Shown: piece after piece, positions 10,207 through 19,076 of the stretch
Layout of the letters: each line of letters opens with the position of its first letter
How positions within the stretch are numbered: the first letter of the stretch is position 1
NCBI RefSeq assembly: GCF_021531975.1
Contig: NZ_JAFBIY010000003.1
Location: 186,001-250,000, forward strand
Reading direction: 5' to 3'
From: Faecalicatena contorta
GTDB taxonomy: Bacteria > Bacillota > Clostridia > Lachnospirales > Lachnospiraceae
DNA: 64,000 bases
Translations under genes and position numbers: made by a program
Notes under the pieces: model-generated
The model's database searches: none
The model's input: only the letters and a program-made list of their open reading frames with translations
Told to the model about the DNA's origin: nothing

Positions 10207-11745
10207 ATGCAGGGCATTTTTGAATCAATCAACGGTATTTTTTCTTTTATTGGACCGTTGTCGGATTTTCTGTGGGATTTTCCGACGAATTTTGAATGGT
10301 ATGCATCCATTCCGTTACTTGGTAACTTTTCATTTGCTATTATTTTGTTGCTTGGATCTGGTATTTTCTTCAGTTTTCGAATCGGCTTCATGCAGGTGAC
10401 TTATTTCAAAAAGGGAATTAAAGTCATGACGGAGAAGCGAAAAGTAGATACCGGTATTTCGCCGCTTGCAGCTTTTCTTCTGAGTTCTGCCATGCGTGTG
10501 GGACCCGGAAATATTATCGGTGTTACGGGCGCCATCGCAGTGGGGGGACCGGGTGCCCTGTTCTGGATGTGGATATCCGCATTTTTCGGTATGGCTGTTG
10601 CATACATGGAAGGTGTCCTGGCTCAGATTTTTAAAGAAAAGAAGGATGACGAGTTTGTCGGCGGTCTTCCGTTCTATGGAAGAAAGCTTCTCGGAAATAA
10701 AGTGTGGATCGGTGTGTTCTTATCCATTCTGTACATCCTGTATGCGTTATGCTGTCTGCCGGCGCAGGGATTCAATGTAGTATCTTCTTTCGGAAGAATG
10801 GCCGAGATTGCTACAGGTACGACGATCGCAACAGATTCTGCATTTTATTATATAGTTGGAGCGCTTATTATTGTTGTGACAGCATTCATTGCCTATGGCG
10901 GTATCCGCAAGGTCACAAAATGGACAGATAAGATGGTGCCGGTAATGGCTGTACTTTATATTGTGACCGTGCTTGTCCTGATCGTATTGAATGTCGGATC
11001 TATTCCGTATTTCTTTAAGGCGGTATTCTCAGGTGCGTTTAAGCCGGAGGCTGTCTTTGGCGGTATGTTCGGTACTGTGCTGGCGCAGGGAGTAAAGAGA
11101 GGTCTTATGTCAAATGAGGCTGGTCAGGGTACGATCACGATGTCCGCTGCCGCATCTGATGCAAAGCATCCGTGTGAGCAGGGTATACTTGCCTCTATTG
11201 GTGTATTTCTGGATACAATTGTTATCTGTACACTTTCCGGATTTGTTGTAGTAATGGCACATTGCTGGGATGGCGCAAATGCGCAGGCCTGGGCAGAACT
11301 TGATAAGCTTCCGAAGTTTACGGAATCTATCGCTGCTCTGACACCGGGAACAGCGGCAAATGCGATCGTGACTTTTGTGATCACATTGTGCTTCTGTATG
11401 TTTGCCTATACATGTCTTCTCGGAATGATCAGCTTTTCTGAAATCGCAGCAAACAGAATCCGCAGGGACAAGGGATTTATTAATGTTGTCAGAGGAATTG
11501 CGCTTTTTGTAGCAGCGTTTGGTATTCTCTGTAATATTGCAGGCCTGGAGCTGGGAAACTTGTGGGCATTCTCAGATCTTGGAAATATTCTGATCGTGTA
11601 CTTCAACGTGCCGATTGTGTATGTTGGAGCAAAATATGTGCTTCGTGCTACAAAGCATTATAAAAAGAATGACGGAACACCATTTACATCTGCGGTTATT
11701 GGAAGACAGGATTGTGTGTTCTGGGATGAGAAAGCAAAGAAGTAA
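10207..11745 (+). CDS. Sodium:alanine/glycine symporter (AGCS family)
   Basis: 512-residue symporter with about 10-11 membrane segments. Family features include VGPGNIIGVTGAIAVGGPGALFW near residue 100 and the segment RGLMSNEAGQGTITMSAA near residue 300, with the conserved NEAG motif. AGCS proteins import alanine, glycine or related small amino acids with sodium. A second AGCS gene lies at 58636. This copy is longer and has about 55 extra N-terminal residues. It has its own promoter and a GAGAGAG ribosome binding site. Substrate choice between alanine and glycine is undetermined. Confidence 0.92.
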   Translation: MQGIFESINGIFSFIGPLSDFLWDFPTNFEWYASIPLLGNFSFAIILLLGSGIFFSFRIGFMQVTYFKKGIKVMTEKRKVDTGISPLAAFLLSSAMRVGPGNIIGVTGAIAVGGPGALFWMWISAFFGMAVAYMEGVLAQIFKEKKDDEFVGGLPFYGRKLLGNKVWIGVFLSILYILYALCCLPAQGFNVVSSFGRMAEIATGTTIATDSAFYYIVGALIIVVTAFIAYGGIRKVTKWTDKMVPVMAVLYIVTVLVLIVLNVGSIPYFFKAVFSGAFKPEAVFGGMFGTVLAQGVKRGLMSNEAGQGTITMSAAASDAKHPCEQGILASIGVFLDTIVICTLSGFVVVMAHCWDGANAQAWAELDKLPKFTESIAALTPGTAANAIVTFVITLCFCMFAYTCLLGMISFSEIAANRIRRDKGFINVVRGIALFVAAFGILCNIAGLELGNLWAFSDLGNILIVYFNVPIVYVGAKYVLRATKHYKKNDGTPFTSAVIGRQDCVFWDEKAKK

Positions 11746-11792
11746 AGAAGATATTCCCTTTTTATTATTCCTATGATATACTTTATTGTAAG

Positions 11793-11806
11793 TATGCGAA
11801 CGCATA
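11793..11806. promoter_or_regulatory. Short dyad upstream of pyrH
   Basis: TATGCG-AA-CGCATA, a perfect 6-bp inverted repeat just downstream of a TATACT -10-like box at 11777-11782. It may be an operator or a 5'-end hairpin. The assignment is weak. Confidence 0.3.
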
Positions 11807-11834
11807 GCAGAACATTGGCAAGGAGCGTAAGACT

Positions 11835-12533
11835 ATGAAAAGAGTATTATTAAAGCTCAGCGGGGAGGCACTCGCAGGGGATAAAAAAACAGGATTTGAC
11901 GAGGCAACCTGTATGGGTGTTGCCAATCAGGTGAAAGAGCTTGTGGACAGTGGTATCCAGGTGGCAATCGTAACAGGCGGCGGCAACTTCTGGCGCGGAA
12001 GAACAAGTGAGACGATTGACCGTGTGAAAGCAGATCAGATCGGAATGCTTGCTACAGTGATGAACTGCATTTATGTTTCAGACATTTTCCGTTATGCCGG
12101 TATGAAGACAGAAGTATTTACACCATTTGTGTGTGGTGCATTTACAACACTGTTCTCCAAGGATGCAGCAGTAGAAGCCCTGAATGAAGGAAAGGTCGTA
12201 TTCTTTGCAGGCGGAACCGGTCATCCGTATTTTTCAACAGATACAGGCGCAGTACTTCGCGCGATTGAGATAGAAGCAGATGCAATGTTGCTTGCGAAAG
12301 CAATCGATGGTATCTATGACAGTGATCCAAAGGTTAACCCGGATGCTAAGAAGTATGATGAGATTTCTATTCAGGAGATTATTGATAAGAAGCTGATGGC
12401 GGTAGACCTTACAGCATCTATTATGTGTCTGGAGAACAAGATGCCGATGCTTGTATTTGGATTAAATGAGAAGAACAGTATTGTAGAGACAATGACAGGA
12501 ACATTTACAGGAACGAAAGTGACTGTATCATAA
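11835..12533 (+). CDS. pyrH: UMP kinase
   Basis: Phosphorylates UMP to UDP with ATP in pyrimidine nucleotide synthesis; bacterial hexameric amino-acid-kinase fold. The 232-residue length is standard. The N-terminal KRVLLKLSGEAL nucleotide-binding motif, GGGNFWRGR and the acceptor region DSDPKVNPDAKKYDE are typical. AAGGAGC lies upstream of the ATG. It opens the widely conserved run pyrH-frr-uppS-cdsA-dxr-rseP; rpsB and tsf, often upstream, are not here. Confidence 0.97.
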   Translation: MKRVLLKLSGEALAGDKKTGFDEATCMGVANQVKELVDSGIQVAIVTGGGNFWRGRTSETIDRVKADQIGMLATVMNCIYVSDIFRYAGMKTEVFTPFVCGAFTTLFSKDAAVEALNEGKVVFFAGGTGHPYFSTDTGAVLRAIEIEADAMLLAKAIDGIYDSDPKVNPDAKKYDEISIQEIIDKKLMAVDLTASIMCLENKMPMLVFGLNEKNSIVETMTGTFTGTKVTVS

Positions 12534-12546
12534 GGAGGATATGATT

Positions 12547-13098
12547 ATGAATGAGAGATTAAATGTATACCAGGAGAAGATGAAAAAGACCTTGGCAAAC
12601 CTGGACGGAGAACTTGGGGCAATCCGTGCAGGACGTGCAAATCCAAATGTTCTGAATAAGATCATGGTTGACTATTATGGAGCACCGACACCGATCCAGC
12701 AGGTTGCCAACGTAGCAGTTCCGGAGGCACGTATGATTCAGATTCAGCCTTGGGAGAAGAACATGCTTAAGGTAATTGAAAAAGCAATTCAGGTTTCAGA
12801 TCTGGGAATCAATCCGACAAACGATGGTTCCTGTATCCGCCTTGTTTTCCCGGAGCTTACAGAGGAACGCAGAAAGGAACTTGTAAAGGATGTTAAGAAA
12901 AAGGGAGAGGCAGCGAAAGTTGCGATCCGTAATATCCGCCGTGACGGTAATGATGCATTTAAGAAGTTAAAAGGTTCTGAGATATCTGAGGATGAGATCA
13001 AGGATATGGAAGACGATCTTCAGAAACTGACTGACAAGTATGTGAAGGAAGTAGATAAAGCAGTAGAAGTGAAGTCAAAAGAAGTAATGACTGTTTAA
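12547..13098 (+). CDS. frr: Ribosome recycling factor
   Basis: Releases ribosomes from mRNA after termination together with EF-G. The protein has 183 residues, close to the usual 185. Typical stretches are GRANPNVLNKIMVDYYG near residue 30 and the C-terminal helix EDDLQKLTDKYVKEVDKAVE. Two in-frame ATGs exist at 12541 and 12547. I chose 12547 because GGAGG at 12534-12538 is then 8 bases away; it is only 2 bases from the first. The gene follows pyrH by 13 bases. Confidence 0.96.
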   Translation: MNERLNVYQEKMKKTLANLDGELGAIRAGRANPNVLNKIMVDYYGAPTPIQQVANVAVPEARMIQIQPWEKNMLKVIEKAIQVSDLGINPTNDGSCIRLVFPELTEERRKELVKDVKKKGEAAKVAIRNIRRDGNDAFKKLKGSEISEDEIKDMEDDLQKLTDKYVKEVDKAVEVKSKEVMTV

Positions 13099-13102
13099 TA
13101 TA

Positions 13103-13137
13103 CACAGGGAGGCATGCGAAAAGGCATGCTTTCTGTG
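13103..13137 (+). other. Intergenic hairpin between frr and uppS
   Basis: CACAG...CTGTG encloses GCATGC-GAAAAG-GCATGC. No T tract follows, so it is an RNA stem within the operon rather than a terminator. It may affect mRNA stability or processing. Confidence 0.5.
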
Positions 13138-13154
13138 CGGAAGGAGCTATTATT

Positions 13155-13871
13155 ATGAATGTGCCACAGCATGTTGCAATTATTTTAGACGGAAACGGCC
13201 GTTGGGCGAAGTCAAAAGGAATGCCTCGAAACTACGGACATGCGCAGGGGAGTAAGAATGTAGAGCGTATCTGTGAGGATGCATATCGCATGGGAATCAA
13301 GTACCTGACAGTCTATGCATTTTCGACGGAGAACTGGAACCGCCCGAAGGATGAAGTAGATGCGCTGATGAAGCTTTTGCGGAATTATATGAAGACCTGT
13401 CTGAAAACTGCGGAAAAGAATGATATGAAGATCCGTGTGATCGGAGATACGACAAGACTTGATGAAGATATCCGCAGCAGAATTGCAGAGCTTGAAGAAG
13501 CAACAAAGAATAACGGCGGACTGAATTTCCAGATTGCCATTAATTATGGGAGTAGGGATGAGATTACGAGAGCTGTCCGCAGACTTTCAAGAGATTGCAA
13601 GGATGGCAAGGTGGATCCGGATACGATCGATGAAAAGACGATAGAATCTTACCTGGATACACACGACATTCCGGATCCGGATCTTCTGATCCGTACGAGC
13701 GGAGAACAGAGACTGTCTAATTATCTGTTGTGGCAGCTTGCTTATACCGAATTTTATTTTACGGATGTGCCGTGGCCGGATTTTACAAAAGAGGAACTTG
13801 TAAAAGCAATCGAGCAGTATAATGCAAGAGACAGACGGTACGGAGGGATAAAGGAGGAACAAAATGTTTAA
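13155..13871 (+). CDS. uppS: Isoprenyl (undecaprenyl) diphosphate synthase
   Basis: Cis-prenyltransferase that builds the C55 carrier lipid for peptidoglycan synthesis by adding isopentenyl units to farnesyl diphosphate. The 238 residues contain the catalytic Asp in VAIILDGNGRWAKSKG, the TVYAFSTENWNRP motif and the C-terminal DLLIRTSGEQRLSNYLLWQLAYTE region that binds diphosphate and magnesium. GGAAGGAG precedes the ATG. Its last codons overlap the start of cdsA by 8 bases. Confidence 0.97.
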   Translation: MNVPQHVAIILDGNGRWAKSKGMPRNYGHAQGSKNVERICEDAYRMGIKYLTVYAFSTENWNRPKDEVDALMKLLRNYMKTCLKTAEKNDMKIRVIGDTTRLDEDIRSRIAELEEATKNNGGLNFQIAINYGSRDEITRAVRRLSRDCKDGKVDPDTIDEKTIESYLDTHDIPDPDLLIRTSGEQRLSNYLLWQLAYTEFYFTDVPWPDFTKEELVKAIEQYNARDRRYGGIKEEQNV

Positions 13872-14670
13872 GACGAGACTGTTAAGTGGTATTGTTTTGG
13901 TAATTATATTGATTGCAACCGTAGGATATGGCGGGAATGTACTTTTCGGTCTGCTTGCAGTCATCAGTCTGATTGGAATGTCCGAGCTTTACAAGGTTGT
14001 AGATGTTCATAACAAGATTTTAGGTTTTGTCGGATATGTGGCTGCAATCGCATATTATGTTCTGTTATATACGGGGCAGACCGGGTATATGACGATGCTG
14101 TTCATTCTGTTTCTGATTCTTGTGATGGCAGCATATGTATTTTCATTTCCGCAGTATAAAGCGGAGCAGGTGATGACGACATATTTCGGACTTTTCTATG
14201 TAGCGATTATGCTTTCTTACGTGTATCAGACAAGAATGCTGCCGGATGGCGGTGTTGTTGTATGGCTCATCTTCCTGAGCTCATGGGGTTGTGATACTTG
14301 TGCGTACTGTGTGGGAATGCTGATCGGAAAGCATAAGATGGCACCAAAGCTGAGTCCGAAGAAGTCTGTGGAAGGCGGAGTAGGCGGAGTTGTCGGTGCA
14401 GCACTTCTTGGTGTACTGTTCGCACTTGCCATGAATCAGTGGGGAGGCGCCAATGCGAATCCTCTGCATTACGCGATCATCTGCGGAGTCGGAGGCATGA
14501 TCTCTCAGGTGGGAGACCTTGCGGCATCTGCGATCAAGCGAAATCACGATATTAAGGATTACGGAAAACTGATTCCGGGACATGGTGGTATTCTGGATCG
14601 TTTTGACAGTGTGATATTTACAGCGCCGGTCATTTATTATCTTGCAACGATGCTTGCAGGAAATATCTAA
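13864..14670 (+). CDS. cdsA: Phosphatidate cytidylyltransferase
   Basis: Makes CDP-diacylglycerol from phosphatidic acid and CTP, the branch point of phospholipid synthesis. The protein has 268 residues with about eight membrane segments. The C-terminal family signature is seen as SAIKRNHDIKDYGKLIPGHGGILDRFDS. The start overlaps uppS by 8 bases and has GGAGGA upstream. Confidence 0.95.
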   Translation: MFKTRLLSGIVLVIILIATVGYGGNVLFGLLAVISLIGMSELYKVVDVHNKILGFVGYVAAIAYYVLLYTGQTGYMTMLFILFLILVMAAYVFSFPQYKAEQVMTTYFGLFYVAIMLSYVYQTRMLPDGGVVVWLIFLSSWGCDTCAYCVGMLIGKHKMAPKLSPKKSVEGGVGGVVGAALLGVLFALAMNQWGGANANPLHYAIICGVGGMISQVGDLAASAIKRNHDIKDYGKLIPGHGGILDRFDSVIFTAPVIYYLATMLAGNI

Positions 14671-14713
14671 GGATGAAATGGGTAGATCAGTCATAGGATA
14701 AAGAGAGGAAAAT

Positions 14714-15856
14714 ATGAAGAAAATAGCAATCTTAGGTTCTACGGGTTCTATAGGAACGCAGACACTTGAAGTGGTAAGAGAGAATAAAGATATCGAAGTA
14801 CTGGGGCTTGCTGCAGGCAGTAATATTGAACTTCTGGAAAAGCAGATCCGGGAATTTTCGCCAAAGGTCGTTGCAGTGTGGAAAGAAGAAAAGGCAAAGG
14901 AGCTTAAGACGAAAATTGCAGATCTGGATGTGCGGGTCGTAGCAGGAATGGATGGACTTATTGAAGTATCTGTTCTGGAAGATGTGGAAATACTTGTGAC
15001 AGCAATTGTTGGAATGATTGGTATCCGTCCGACAGTAGAAGCAATCAAGGCAGGAAAGGATATTGCTCTTGCAAATAAGGAAACACTTGTGACAGCCGGT
15101 CATATCATCATGCCGCTTGCAAAAGAAAATCACGTATCCATTCTTCCGGTAGACAGTGAGCATAGCGCGATTTTCCAGTCACTGCAGGGAAATGACCACG
15201 GGGCGATCCACAAAATACTGCTGACAGCGTCCGGCGGTCCGTTCCGCGGGAAAAAGGAAGAGGATCTTCTGAATATTCGTGTGGAGGATGCACTGAAACA
15301 TCCAAACTGGGCCATGGGGCAGAAGATTACCATTGATTCTTCTACTATGGTCAATAAAGGACTGGAAGTAATCGAGGCAAAATGGCTCTTCGGTGTAGAT
15401 GTTGATCGGGTGCAGGTTGTTGTCCAGCCACAGAGTATCATTCATTCTATGGTGGAATATGTGGACGGCGCAATTATGGCAGAGCTCGGGACACCGGATA
15501 TGAAGCTGCCGATCCAGTATGCACTGTATTATCCGGAGCGAAGATTTCTTCCGGGTGAAAGATTAGACTTCTGGAGCCTTGGGAAACTGGATTTTGAGAA
15601 ACCGGATATGGATACCTTCTACGGACTGGCACTTGCTTATGAGGCGGGACGAGTAGGCGGAAGTCTTCCGACTGTGTTCAATGCAGCAAACGAACTGGCA
15701 GTCAGCAAGTTTTTAAAACGGGAGATAAAGTATCTGGAAATAATAGAAATTATAGAAGATTGTATGCGCGCGCATAAGAATATTGAAAATCCGACTCTGG
15801 AGGAAATCTTTATGACAGAGGCGGCAACCTACGAGCGTATTGAAAGCAGGAGGTAA
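14714..15856 (+). CDS. dxr: 1-deoxy-D-xylulose 5-phosphate reductoisomerase
   Basis: Second enzyme of the MEP isoprenoid pathway; converts DXP to MEP with NADPH. The 380 residues contain the NADPH motif GSTGSIGTQTL, the metal-binding PVDSEHSAIFQ and the flexible-loop segment HPNWAMGQKITIDSSTMVNKG, all characteristic. It supplies isopentenyl units used by the neighbouring uppS product. AGAGAGGA precedes the ATG. It is 9 bases from rseP. Confidence 0.97.
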   Translation: MKKIAILGSTGSIGTQTLEVVRENKDIEVLGLAAGSNIELLEKQIREFSPKVVAVWKEEKAKELKTKIADLDVRVVAGMDGLIEVSVLEDVEILVTAIVGMIGIRPTVEAIKAGKDIALANKETLVTAGHIIMPLAKENHVSILPVDSEHSAIFQSLQGNDHGAIHKILLTASGGPFRGKKEEDLLNIRVEDALKHPNWAMGQKITIDSSTMVNKGLEVIEAKWLFGVDVDRVQVVVQPQSIIHSMVEYVDGAIMAELGTPDMKLPIQYALYYPERRFLPGERLDFWSLGKLDFEKPDMDTFYGLALAYEAGRVGGSLPTVFNAANELAVSKFLKREIKYLEIIEIIEDCMRAHKNIENPTLEEIFMTEAATYERIESRR

Positions 15857-15864
15857 GAACTGAC

Positions 15865-16899
15865 TTGGGTATTATATTTGCAATATTGATTTTCAGCTTC
15901 ATCATATTCTTTCATGAACTGGGACATTTTGCACTGGCAAAGAAAAATGGAATAGACGTAGAAGAGTTCTCTATAGGAATGGGACCCTTGATATATGCAA
16001 AAGATTATAAGGGAACCAAATACTCCCTGCGACTCCTTCCGATCGGCGGATTTTGCGCTATGGGAGAGGACGAAGAAGCTACGGATTCTCCGAATAATTT
16101 TAATAATAAGTCTGTGTGGGCAAGAATTTCGGTAATTGCCGCAGGTGCGGTATTTAATTTTATTCTTGCATTTATAGCTTCCGTAGTTCTCATTGCGATG
16201 GTCGGTATTGACAAACCGGTTGTAGCAGATGTGGATGCCGGTTATTCGGCTGCAGAGGCCGGGATTTCTGCAGGGGACACGATTGTCCGCATCGGAAATA
16301 AGAAAATCAATATCTTCCGTGAGATTACATTTTACAATCAGTTCCACCAGGGAGAGAAGGCAGAGATTACCTATCTGCATGACGGAGAGAAGAAAACAGC
16401 AGTACTGGAACCAAAGATGGACGAAGAACGCGGATATTATCGGTACGGTATTAGTGGTGGGTATTCTACAAAAGGAACCATACTGGAGGACATAAAATAT
16501 GGCGTCTATGAGGTGAAATTCTGGATCTGTACCACGTTAGACAGTCTCAAAATGCTCTTGACAAGGCAGATCGGCCTTGATCAGCTGTCAGGTCCGGTCG
16601 GAATCGTAGATGTTGTAGACGATACGTACAATCAAAGTAAATCATACGGTACATTTGCCGTAATTGTAGAACTGTTAAATATTGCAATATTGATCTCAGC
16701 GAATCTTGGGGTCATGAACCTGCTTCCGCTTCCGGCACTGGACGGCGGACGACTCGTTTTCCTCTTCATTGAAGCCATAAGGCGAAAGAGGATTCCACCG
16801 GAAAAAGAAGGATACGTGCATATGGCAGGAATGGCGCTGCTTATGCTGTTGATGGTGTTTACACTGTATAATGATATTGTGAGGATATTTTTTCAATAG
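15865..16899 (+). CDS. rseP: Site-2 (RIP) zinc metalloprotease RseP/RasP
   Basis: Intramembrane protease that cuts anti-sigma factors and leftover signal peptides. The 344 residues carry HELGH in the first membrane helix, one PDZ domain (about 115-190; VDAGYSAAEAGISAGD) and the second catalytic motif LPALDGGRL near residue 290. The start is TTG, with AGGAGG 11 bases upstream and within the end of dxr. It closes the operon; ispG, often next, is not present downstream here, where a long palindromic element begins instead. Confidence 0.95.
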   Translation: MGIIFAILIFSFIIFFHELGHFALAKKNGIDVEEFSIGMGPLIYAKDYKGTKYSLRLLPIGGFCAMGEDEEATDSPNNFNNKSVWARISVIAAGAVFNFILAFIASVVLIAMVGIDKPVVADVDAGYSAAEAGISAGDTIVRIGNKKINIFREITFYNQFHQGEKAEITYLHDGEKKTAVLEPKMDEERGYYRYGISGGYSTKGTILEDIKYGVYEVKFWICTTLDSLKMLLTRQIGLDQLSGPVGIVDVVDDTYNQSKSYGTFAVIVELLNIAILISANLGVMNLLPLPALDGGRLVFLFIEAIRRKRIPPEKEGYVHMAGMALLMLLMVFTLYNDIVRIFFQ

Positions 16900-16905
16900 G
16901 AATTT

Positions 16906-17204
16906 GGTTCAGTGATTTTATCTGAGGCAGAACAGTAACGCGAGACAGCAGAACTTTGAAAAACGAATCAATCGCTGACAAACGGTAAACATCAAAAGCT
17001 GATATAACATTCGTAACCGAGTATATTCGACGGGAACTCCTGATGAGTTCCGCGTCTCAGATACTCTTTCGCCTTGTATGGGAAATACAAGGCGAATACG
17101 AAGTTATATCAGCTTTTTCTGCAACCGTTTGTAACGCTCTTCCACGTTTCCCCAAGCTCAGCTGTCTTGCGCCACTTGTAATGCTCCAGCCAAAATACTG
17201 AAGC
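16906..17204. repeat. Large palindromic element A (about 300-nt imperfect hairpin with forked tip)
   Basis: The two halves are inverted copies. The ends TTCAGTGATTTT and AAAATACTGAA pair, as do GCGAGACAGC with GCTGTCTTGC and ACAAACGGT with ACCGTTTGT. The inner stem AAAAGCTGATATAAC (16994-17008) pairs with its complement at 17103-17117 and continues as TTCGTA/TACGAA. The tip holds two arms: GAGTAT...ATACTC enclosing GGAACTC-CTGAT-GAGTTCC, and CGCCTTGTAT-GGGA-AATACAAGGCG. No reading frame is supported. It could act as a structured RNA, a cruciform or the remnant of a small mobile element. It directly follows the rseP operon. Confidence 0.7.
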
Positions 17205-17339
17205 CGCATCGTTAAAGTAATTCCACCACGTTATCGGCGCGATAACAAGCTCTTTTTCATTTCCTGAGAGCGAAAAAGAAAATATGTACTGACTTTTTTT
17301 AGAACCAAATCATTTCCTCAGAGACAAAACAAAATAATT

Positions 17340-17429
17340 GAATGACTTTTCCGTTCATATGTTCATTCAAATTTGGATTTTTTCTATCTGGAGCTGACTT
17401 CGACCTCTCAAAATTCATTACAATTCTTT
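17340..17429 (+). repeat. Repeat C, copy 1 (degenerate; inverted partner at 27740-27881)
   Basis: Three blocks in order, GAATGACTTTT (17340-17350), TTCATTCAAATTTGGATTTTTT (17362 onward) and TCATTACAATTCTTT (17415-17429), recur in the same order on the minus strand at 27881-27740. Each copy lies just left of a copy of palindromic element B. Confidence 0.55.
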
Positions 17430-17514
17430 ACTTTTACATATAGAAGCTGAAAAGACCAGATATATAACATGTTTGGCCAACAAACTGTGGCGTTCATCCA
17501 TACCCCAAATTGCC

Positions 17515-17722
17515 AGTACAGTAAATGGCAGCGGATGTCGCTCAGGTGCTTTGCGGAGGTAGGCGGAAGACTTGGAGAATCCGCTCCGAATCTGTTAGAG
17601 CCCAGAAAACAAACCATGATTCCCGTTTGTTTTCTGGGCTCTTATAGATTCGTGAGCTAGTCAGAAAGTCGAACGCGTCGTAGCAAGGTATCTGAGCGAC
17701 ATCCGCGCACCACTTACTCTAC
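17515..17722. repeat. Palindromic element B, copy 1
   Basis: Inverted ends AGTACAGTAAATGG and CCACTTACTCTACT, then a long stem CGGATGTCGCTCAG / CTGAGCGACATCCG. Inside are three arms. One is GGAG...CTCC near 17556-17587. The central arm pairs CGAATCTGTTAGAGC with GCTCTTATAGATTCG and continues as CCCAGAAAACAAAC / GTTTGTTTTCTGGG. The third is TTCG...CGAA at 17650-17673. Copy 2 lies at 27965-28171 with the same layout and different stem bases. Short reading frames here are by-products. Non-coding RNA or a non-autonomous mobile element are both possible. Confidence 0.75.
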
Positions 17723-17934
17723 TAAATTCTTATAAAAACCACTTGCTATACTTTTATTTACCTGCTATACTTTTCTCACATCAAAATCGGAGCTTTTTAT
17801 TCAAAACTTCTAAGCTCTTTATTCTGATTTTCATTGCCGGTCGGCAGGGATTTCAAATTTGATGAATGATTGAAACTAAAAACAGAGCAGAATATATGTG
17901 TTACTATGACATTTATGAGTTATTGGATGTGGCG
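17723..17934. other. Gene-free spacer with a short direct repeat
   Basis: A+T-rich. The only pattern I see is TGCTATACTTTT at 17744-17755 and again at 17763-17774, a 19-base period. Confidence 0.4.
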
Positions 17935-17963
17935 TTGTCATTTGGGGTGTGGTTTGGTACAAT
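17935..17963 (+). promoter_or_regulatory. Putative promoter for the Rpn-type pseudogene
   Basis: TTGTCA at 17935-17940, a 17-base spacer and TACAAT at 17958-17963. Confidence 0.55.
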
Positions 17964-18021
17964 AGCATCAAAGAGGGTTCTTGGATATGCATAGTCATAT
18001 GTTCTGCGGAAAGGAGAAGGT

Positions 18022-18947
18022 ATGACTAAAAATCAGGCAGAATATGAACTGCAAAACCATGAAGCAAAAGATAACGGGGCAAAGCTTGTCTTTGATGATC
18101 CCATCTTGTGTGCTCAGTTCCTGAGAGGTTATCTTGGGATTGAGATCTTGAAGGATGTAAAGCCGGAAGATATTGAAGATATCTCCGAAAGATTTCTTCC
18201 CATGTGGCAGGAGGGGCGTGATTCTGACACTGTAAAGAAAGTGCATCTGAAAGGACAGGATCTTTATCTGATTGCCCTGGTCGAACACCAGTCGAAAGTA
18301 CATTACAATATGGCATTTCGTATACTTCGTTATATAGTGATGATACTGAATGATTACGAAAATGAACAGGAAAAGCTGCACCCGGGTATTACAAAGACAA
18401 AGGAATTTAAGTATCCACCCGTCCTTCCGGTCATTTATTACGAAGGGACAGAATCCTGGACAGCAGTAAAGAATTCAAGAATCTTAAGGAAGTTCCAAAG
18501 GAATATTTTGAACATCTGGGAGAACATACACCAGAATATTTATTGAAATTGATCAGTAAGATCATCGCCGTCCTTTTGTAGCGGATGAATGTCCCGCGGA
18601 AGGAGGTGGAACAATTTACTGATCAGATAATGGGGAGGGAATTTAATATGTTATTTGACAGTTTTGAGGCATACGATGTGCAGGAGACGAGAAGAATCAG
18701 CCGGGAAGAAGGACGTATGGAAGGTCGTATGGAAGGTCGTATGGAAGGTCAATTGGAAGGCGAAAATAAGAAACTTATTCAGATCATTTGCAAAAAACTG
18801 AAGAAAAATAAAGGGGTGCAGGAAATAGCAGATGCATTGGAAGAAGATGTGTGTATCATACAGCAAATCTGTGATGTGGCAGTAAAATATGCGCCAGATT
18901 ATGATCTTGATAAGATTATGGAGGGGATGAAGGAAAAGAAACTTTAA
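18022..18947 (+). pseudogene. Decayed Rpn-family (PD-(D/E)XK) recombination-promoting nuclease/transposase-like gene
   Basis: The first frame (18022-18546) reads as the N-terminal PD-(D/E)XK part of an Rpn/YhgA-like protein: KLVFDDPILCAQFL, then LIALVEHQSKVHYNMAFRIL, where EHQS is the family's active-site region. Near 18478, after WTAVKN, coding moves to the frame of the second open frame, giving KNLKEVPKEYFEHLGEHTPEY. This is cut by a TAG at 18578-18580 and continues as MNVPRKEVEQFTDQI and the usual C-terminal GRMEGRMEG repeats. A normal family member has a longer middle, so an internal deletion plus a frameshift and a stop are likely. It is a typical occupant of genomic islands. Confidence 0.8.
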
Positions 18948-19011
18948 AAAAATATAATTATTACTTATAGATATAATAAATATATAATGTTTTTATATTG
19001 ATAAAAACAAT

Positions 19012-19040
19012 TGGACAAAAACCCCGGGGGGGGGTATTCT
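19012..19040 (+). promoter_or_regulatory. Putative promoter with a nine-G tract in its spacer
   Basis: TGGACA (19012-19017, five of six matches to TTGACA), then exactly 17 bases made of A4, C4 and G9, then TATTCT (19035-19040). The G9 run at 19026-19034 could change length by slippage and so change spacer length. An alternative -10, TAAAAT near 19048, would lack a good -35. Confidence 0.45.
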
Positions 19041-19076
19041 TTTTATGTAAAATACTTATACATAAGGAGAGAAGTT

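Noticed and set aside
17408-17660. Open frames of 63-69 codons on both strands inside element B copy 1
   Set aside because: They exist because the element is a palindrome; they have no ribosome binding site, no homology I recognise, and copy 2 does not keep them.
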